A stretch of 64,000 nucleotides of DNA from Uloborus plumipes (taxonomy: Eukaryota; Arthropoda; Arachnida; Araneae; Uloboridae): the NCBI GenBank assembly GCA_038373865.1, contig JAXGGA010004645.1, positions 22,058-86,057 on the forward strand. The letters run 5' to 3'. The notes beneath the pieces were generated by a model that was given only the letters and a program-made list of their open reading frames with translations, had not been told where the DNA came from and did not search any database. The first letter of the stretch is position 1. Each line of letters opens with the position of its first letter. The position numbers and the translations under genes were made by a program. Shown one piece after another: positions 58,158 to 64,000 of this stretch.

Positions 58158-58476
58158 TTCCTCCTATCACACGTATCCTTCGAGACAAAAACCAAATTTC
58201 TCCGATAATTAGTCTGGCAGGAAAACCAACATGAACACAGCCCACTTTTCAACTTCATTCTCTTATATCTTACTTCACGTGCGTCGGAGAGCTGCGCATT
58301 TCACATCATTTGCATAACTCAGTGACGTGCGTCTACGGTAAAATTTGCATGAATTTCTGACCACTCCTTCTTGGTGTTGCATTTGCAATGTCGAGCAGTG
58401 TATATAAGTTGGATTCAAAGTGATGAAACTTAATCTTGATGCATCGGCCTGTCTGTATAGTGGCTCTACATTAACC

Positions 58477-59482
58477 CAATGAATCAATCTTATATGGGCA
58501 GTTCCACCTTTACGGACGCAACAATCAAACTTTAAGCATAATTGCTATTTTTTGTAATCAAGGAATTGTTCACCCCAATTTAGGACAGTATAAATAACAT
58601 CCAATTATACGTGAGATTTTTCTCGCGAATAAAAATATAGATTTTTATCAAACCGAATTGTATTTATGTAAGTTTAAAGTTTAACTCTTACGTTTCTGTA
58701 ACGGTGGAACTGCCCAAATACTATTTAAGATATGAAGCTTTGTAAAACGCTTACGTATAGGCTTTTGATAACTTTTACAGATGAAGCCGTTATAGTTTCT
58801 TTTTTCTTAGGGCATATTTTAGCACGATCTAAAATTATTTAACAAATGCATTAAAATATAACCCTCCCCAAAATATATCAGCAAAATATAACGGATTGTA
58901 ATACTCTTAAGAATGTCTGCCCGTTTTTTCTCCAGCAAGATTTATTATTCTACACTTTCTGAATCAATTCCAATTATGCTAATGATGTTATATTTCTAGC
59001 AACAAGCGTATCCAAATTTTCGTTGAGCTAGACTAGATGATTTATCACGAAAAATAAAAGTAGCAGCTTCTTGTTTTCAGTACGAAAAGAACAGATAATT
59101 TGATTTTTTAGCTTATCTGGTTTAAAATAACGACGTGCATCACCGATAACGAACACTAATGAAATAACGGGGAACATTTGGAACAATATATTAAAGTTAT
59201 TCAATAAAAGGTATTTTTTTTTTATGAGCAGTGGGGAACTTGAATAGATAATATTATTTCAGTAACGCGAGAAAGACTTAAATAAAAACTCATTTTATTT
59301 TCTAAAGCACTATAGATTTATGTGGAAAAATGCGTAGCAAAAGATTTTTGTGGAAAAATTTACGAAGGTTTATTATTGTTCAGTTTCAAATAAGTTCTTC
59401 CCAACTTAATACCATATGCAATCCTAAATTGGCTTTTGATGTAAAGCAAATACCTATATAAAAATATTTCTCATCATAAATA
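58477..59482. other. AT-rich spacer
   Basis: No gene recognised. Confidence 0.5.
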
Positions 59483-59589
59483 CAGGGTGTTTCATATTGA
59501 ATGGGACAAAAAGAAAACACGATTGTAAACGTTGTAATTAACATATTTAGAAAATTCAAATTTGCTTCAAAACTAATTTATTCAAGTTT

Positions 59590-59735
59590 CTACAGGTGTT
59601 CAATAAACCCACATGTAACACTGAAAATGTCTACGCGGTAATTAAGCTCCAACCACATTCGTGATAGCATATCCCTTGTGATGGAGTTCAACATTGCAGT
59701 TATCCGCTGCTTCAGTTCCTTTAAGTCCTTATGTT
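59590..59735 (-). pseudogene. mariner-type transposase C-terminal fragment
   Basis: On the minus strand the fragment reads KDLKELKQRITAML...RDMLSRMWLELNYRVD and ends GFIEHL-stop. This fits the C-terminal end (DLK-RI...W-E-YR-D-C...G-HIEHL) of a common arthropod mariner-family transposase. No catalytic residues are left, and the upstream part is lost beyond the TTAA element. Confidence 0.72.
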
Positions 59736-59785
59736 ATGCCGGTTTGGTGGCTTTTTACAAAATTTCGTACGAAAATGTCTGTTAA

Positions 59786-60723
59786 GGGCGATTCTCTGTA
59801 AACTGGTAATTTGCTATCCGGATCGAGTATTTTAAAATAATAAAGTGTAATAAAATAATTATCGCTCTGAATACGAGTAAAGTATTAATACTCGGTGGCC
59901 CAATTGTATTTGGAGCGATAACAATTTAATTTTTTTTTCTAGAAATTATCTAAGTGCTAAAAACATAGTCCCCTGGCTGTCCCAATCGTATTGTCTGACA
60001 CTTCAAGGTAATATTCCAAAAATCCTATCAACCTACATAAATTTGGCAATTATTATCTAAAAATAGAATAATGCAGCTATATTTTTTTCATGACATAATG
60101 TCGAATTACTTATTTTTTAAACTTAAAATTGTCATGTAAATTCTGTCCGGAGATTTTTCAAACAGTACCCTGAGTCAAATTCAAAGCTCCAACAGAAAAA
60201 ATCTAATACTCTTGCAAATGTTTTTTGACATGAAGTTTAAAGCAATCATTGTGAATTTGCTGAAATTGCCGAGAACGGTGCTGAAACGATACTTTGTTTA
60301 GTTTGAGAGCCACATTTGTGATGAAAGTATGCATCAGGATCGTTATGAAAACAGTCCTCTGGGAAGTGATTTTATTAATGTCAATTAGTTTAATTATGAA
60401 ACATGCTAGTTATTATGTCCACGATTTGTGCCCAAATTTATAGGTAGTCTCGTAACTAATTATGCTCCAATAGTTTTGCACATATTACGCAACAAAGAGC
60501 AAAAACACAGTCACCTGGCGCAGTCCTCTGCCTAGTTATACCAGGCGAGGGACTTACCCCCTATCACAATTTATCAGAAAAAACAAGCTTCAATTGGCCT
60601 CCTTTCAAACCAAAGTAATAGCTTCATTTTCTGAGCAATAGTAAAATAATTATACGAACATTTCAAAAAACCATGCCCGGACAGATTTCGTGTGAAAAAT
60701 GACGAGTTTACAGAGAATCGCCC
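59786..60723. mobile_element. TTAA-flanked element, 938 bp, non-coding
   Basis: TTAA flanks both ends (59782-59785 and 60724-60727). Inverted tips GGGCGATTCTCTGTAAACT are perfect over 19 bases. The target is piggyBac-like, but the GGGCG tip differs from the usual CCC(T), so the family is uncertain. No frame of note. Confidence 0.8.
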
Positions 60724-60879
60724 TTAAAACAGTTACTGAGGAGGCTTTATCCTATTCGAAAACGCAGAACGCTTTCTTCTGCGACGTGCTGTTAAACAAA
60801 ATGGACGACATTATGTTTAACAGAGCCTCTAGCGGCGAGTTCGAGATACGATGATTTTCTCTGTTGCCGAACTTGTATA

Positions 60880-61788
60880 TCAGATGTGTAAGTATGAAAC
60901 CGGAATTTTTCTACAGTAAAAACACGTTTATTGTAATGATATGATACAAAGTACCTTATTCAAAGTATTGTCCGTCGCTATCTATACATTTTTGCCATCG
61001 TTCTGGCAATTTGTGGATTCCGTGCCATAAGAACTGTTGATCTTTTGAGGCAAACCAGTCATCGAGCCATTTTCGTACAGCTTCGTAAGAAGTCAAGCGC
61101 TGCTCAGTAAGTGCGTATCCCATCGATGCAAACAAGTAATAATCGGATGGGGAAAGGTCCGGTGAGTAAGCCGCATGCAAAAGAATCTCCCAACGGAACG
61201 ACTCTATCGTTTCCTGGACCCGTTTTGCTTTGTGTGCTGGTGCGTCGTCATGCAGCAAAATCATATTGTGTTGTCTTTGTTGTTATTTTGGTCGTTTTGC
61301 ACTCAAAGCTCGATTCAAATTGGTCATTTGTTGTCGGTAGCGTTCAGTATTGACAGTTTCCCCAGGTCTTCGACCAACAAGGCTTGCAGGTCAGCGTCTT
61401 CAAACTTTTTCGGTGGTCTTCCACGTTCTTCGTTCCTCACGTCAAAATGACCACTTCTGAACCGTTTGAACCACTCGAAACACTGTGTTTTACCGAGAGC
61501 ATGCTCACCATACGCCTCCACAAACATTCGATGCGATTCGGCTGCGGTTTTCTTCAGATGAAAACAGAAAACTAGTGATTTCGGCAAATCGTAATTTGTT
61601 GGCACAAAACTCGACATGTTTATCTCTAATAAACTAATGCTACTGAATGAAACTCGTGTTATTGTGAGTTGGAAATCTTTGTCAGATATCAATACAATAA
61701 CAAGACACCGCTGACGTGATGAGTCGGTAACTACATCGACATCTAGCGCCACTTATGGAAAATTCCGGTTTCATACTTACACACCTGG
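60880..61788 (-). mobile_element. mariner (DD34D) transposon, internally deleted
   Basis: TA lies at both ends (60878-60879 and 61789-61790). The inverted tips (T/C)CAG(A/G)TGTGTAAGTATG continue to AAACCGGAATTTT. The element is 909 bp, against about 1.3 kb for full mariners. It encodes the broken transposase at 60956-61617. Confidence 0.93.
60956..61617 (-). pseudogene. mariner transposase with internal deletion and frameshift
   Basis: The start is ATG at 61617 (MSSFVPTNYDLPKSLVFC). The N-terminal DNA-binding part runs through ECFEWFKRF-like FEWFKRFRSGHFDVRNEERG and PPKKFEDADLQALL to about 61370. The frame then jumps to a GETVNTERY-like segment, so roughly 375 bp are missing, including the first catalytic Asp. 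A TAA at about 61285 adds a stop. The end is conserved: LLHDDAPAH (second Asp), SPDLSPSDYYLF (third Asp, DD34D), WHGIHKLPERWQKCIDSDGQ. The family resembles Mos1-type mariners. Confidence 0.93.
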
Positions 61789-61889
61789 TAATTGTAGTTG
61801 CAGAATAAATTTGTTTCGGCTGAATGAAACCATTACGACAGTCACACTGCGCTATTCTTTTTTTCCTATTCAATATAAAACACCATGTA

Positions 61890-64000
61890 ATACGCAATTG
61901 CTGGCGTTTAGACGGTTCTGCACATCGCGTGCAATATTTACTAATTTGACGAAACAGGTTTTTTGATATTGTTGAATGCTGATGCTATTATGAAAAAACA
62001 TCGGTGTAGACACCAGACTACTTCTTCTTACGTATATTTCAGTTTATAGTACGTATAGTTACGTATATTCAGTATAAAGAAAGTTTGGAAAAGCGATGAG
62101 GATTTTAAACGTTTATTTTAGTTTTTAAACTTTAACAGGGAATACTTTCCAAATGAATGAATCATGTTATTTGCATCAAATTCTCATTTGCAAGGCTATC
62201 AATAGTATTGATTTACTTATTTTATAAACTCCTTTTGAGTAAATGGGAAGTTATTGTTACGTTAGTTATTGTTACGTAACTAAAAAACCTCCGCTTTACT
62301 TTAGCAGAAGGAAGAAAATTTACCTGCGAGTTTTCGAAGTTCACAAAAGCAAGAATCTCACAAAAAAACATCCATTTTTCGAGAATAAAACAACTCAGTA
62401 CCGGTTAATTTTTGAAGAGTGTCTCATTGTTAAAAAGTTTTAGCACCCGTGGGGTAATTAAGACAATTTAACAACATTGTTACGAATAATACACAGTTTA
62501 GATTTCTAACCGTCATAAATGTTTTGCGATGTTATCAACCATCACTCTTCTTGACCCCGAACGCAATTTTACGATTACACAATACCGAATTACGTTTTTA
62601 ATTTTTGAAAATATTTCTATTTTTAGTTTAGGCTAAAAATGCATTATTTTCACCTGCTATTGAAAAATAAGACTGTTATCAATTTATAAAATGCTCATTT
62701 TAACTGTTTGTTCATTTATGCTGCATCAGAAGTAGCTCGGTTCCTAGTTTGGATCAAAACACAGAGCGCTCTTCAGAGCCCCATCCAACCGGTTAAACCA
62801 CGTGTCGTGGTAGGTACGGGTAACTCTGGAGTAAACGGAAATGACATGTTTATTCATTTGTACTACCCAACTGCATAAACTTATTTGTATAATTCTTATT
62901 TTTAATACGCTTTTATTAGTTTGACATGTGGGTTTGTGCGTATGTAACTCTGAATAAAAGATAAATTCACTTTTTTTATTAACATAAAAGTAATATATTT
63001 AATACTATTATCAATAATAAAGGCTAAACTGTTACATGATGATGTATAAGTGCATGTAAACTTAGCGGATATTCAATACTTTTGAAAGTCAGAGGGAAAT
63101 CAAAGTAGCGTGTGAAATATTTTGATTAATTCTAAAAGCGTGTCTTTTAGTTTTTTAAAACTGTATTTTAAAATTATTTAACGTTTAAGTATTTTCCTCG
63201 CTCCCTTTTTAGTGCTATTTTTTTTTTTCTATTTTTTCTATTGTCACAAAGGTGTTAATATCTTTTGTTGTTCAAATGCAAGCTAAAAAAAACGTGAAGC
63301 TAAAGAAGGTTTCAGTTTTAAAATATTCCCGATATTCAATAAAGAACAAAATAACGACACATATTCATATCAACGAGAAGAAAAAAAACACAGTAACAGC
63401 ATGTTCAACATGTTTCCCAATTGCAACCGGACTAGGAAAAAAAGTACTAGTTGTAAATGAGAAGCAAATTGCAAAAATAAATAAAATGGTCACAACTTTA
63501 CACGCGAAACGCTACTTTCGCTAATACCCGATTTCCTCCAGACAGCTTATTGTCATGCACAAGCTGTAATAATAAACCGGTAAATTGTTTCCTGTCACCA
63601 TAAAAAAAAGAGGAACTGAGATGAAAAAACCATTGTTGAAGCCTCATTGACGACAGCAGAATTTTTATGAGACAAAATACTGAGTTAAAACTGTCTGTTG
63701 AGCCTTTTACGCGCGATGACACTCGAAGGGACAAATTTGGGGTGCATCGGACATGTTTCGGCTGATTCCATCTCTTATCTATTGTTGGAATTGATGTTGT
63801 CGATAATGATAGTGATGTGATGTAATTTGTGCGCAGGTAATGATGTAGTTGATGATTCCGATGCCGTTCGAAGTAGTGGGGATGTTTAAAAGAGCTGTTT
63901 TATATTCATGGGAATCATTCTTACATTAGCTTTTCAAGAATGCTTCACTTGAGAAAATGTTTTAGTATTTAGTGCGTGGTTTACGCTTTAAAAAATGATC
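61890..64000. other. AT-rich sequence, no gene seen
   Basis: The plus frame 63252-63524 and the minus frame 63498-63734 have no recognised domains. Apart from the SINE scrap at 62735, nothing structured is visible. Confidence 0.45.
62735..62790 (+). repeat. Possible SINE body fragment
   Basis: CCTAGTTTGGATCAAAACAC and AGAGCGCTCTTCAGAGCC are similar to CTTGGTCTGGATCAAAAGAA and AGATCGCTCTGAGCT in the SINE at 54298-54335. No head or tail is present. Confidence 0.45.

Larger units (their letters stand above)
56372..58400 (-). mobile_element. Tc1-like DNA transposon, copy 2, split by a hAT MITE
   Basis: TA lies at both ends (56370-56371 and 58401-58402). The tips CACTGCTCGACATTG and the AAGAAGGAGTGGTCA block match copy 1. 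Removing the nested 601 bp and one 8-bp duplication leaves 1420 bp, exactly the size expected from copy 1 plus its 96-bp deletion. Confidence 0.95.
56141..58468. mobile_element. hAT-type MITE (TARRG tips) split by a Tc1 element
   Basis: The 8-bp duplication CATTAACC is at 56133-56140 and 58469-58476. The tips are TAAGGCCCCTATATATAC and, reversed, TAGAGCCACTATACAGAC. The left part (56141-56369) matches the first half of the element at 52450. After the Tc1 insertion the right tip follows directly (58403-58468). Confidence 0.9.
59483..61887 (-). mobile_element. mariner-type remnant holding two younger elements
   Basis: The tips CAGGGTGTTTCATATTGAAT and, reversed, CATGGTGTTTTATATTGAAT lie next to TA (59481-59482 and 61888-61889). 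Without the nested elements at 59786 and 60880 about 550 bp remain, so it is internally deleted. It keeps a transposase C-terminus at 59590-59735. Confidence 0.78.

Noticed and set aside
61111..61575. Plus-strand frames across the mariner
   Set aside because: Antisense shadows of the mariner transposase on the minus strand.
63252..63734. Two opposed frames of 90 and 78 codons at the right edge
   Set aside because: No domain, start or splice evidence. They look like chance frames in AT-rich DNA.

Overview
The window looks like transposon-rich, AT-rich nuclear DNA of an arthropod, probably a chelicerate and possibly a spider. That placement is an inference from the mix of elements: Helitrons, Tc1/mariner, hAT and piggyBac derivatives, an RNase H LINE, and tRNA-derived SINEs with (AAC)n tails. 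There is no bacterial gene organisation, no rRNA or tRNA gene and no CRISPR array. Almost all open frames are chance ORFs or remains of mobile-element genes. The only host-gene candidate is one short first coding exon, on the minus strand at 44186-44290, with a signal peptide and a splice donor. If it is real, much of positions 1-44180 could be its first intron.

Layout from left to right. 1-12000: a pogo/Tigger-type MITE (428-983), a Helitron (1106-2913), a long-inverted-repeat element (5481-6075), a 1.1-kb tandem duplication (6616-8843), and a ~146-bp satellite with a three-unit higher-order period (7376-9520). 12000-25000: a Tc1-like transposon with a broken transposase (12005-13328), a hAT-type MITE with an (AT)n tract (16900-18063), a Helitron (19418-20406) abutting the 3' end of an RNase H LINE (20420-21354), a near-perfect hairpin MITE (22796-23465), and a piggyBac-like element that kept only its C-terminal cysteine-rich coding end (24386-24948). 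25000-33000: nested hAT MITEs, Helitron pieces, a locus duplicated in direct orientation with a different MITE in each copy, and a short GC-rich minisatellite.

33768-37691 is the most unusual object. It is a 3.9-kb element with ~150-bp terminal inverted repeats that extend into tandem arrays. It encloses a decayed minus-strand gene whose pieces look like a FEN/XPG-like PIN nuclease followed by a CXC (tesmin/TSO1-like) cysteine cluster. I cannot place it with certainty in a named superfamily.

37731-64000: a hAT element with an 8-bp duplication that carries a mariner-type MITE, the candidate host exon with its 5' flank, three SINEs, and four copies overall of a MITE family built from ACTGTAAA/TTTACAGT motifs. 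There are also several insertions inside insertions. The clearest is 56141-58468, where a hAT MITE holds a Tc1 element that holds a second hAT MITE. Another is 59483-61887, where a mariner-type remnant holds a TTAA-flanked element and an internally deleted mariner. Because nearly every insertion has target-site duplications, the relative order of insertion can be read directly from the sequence.
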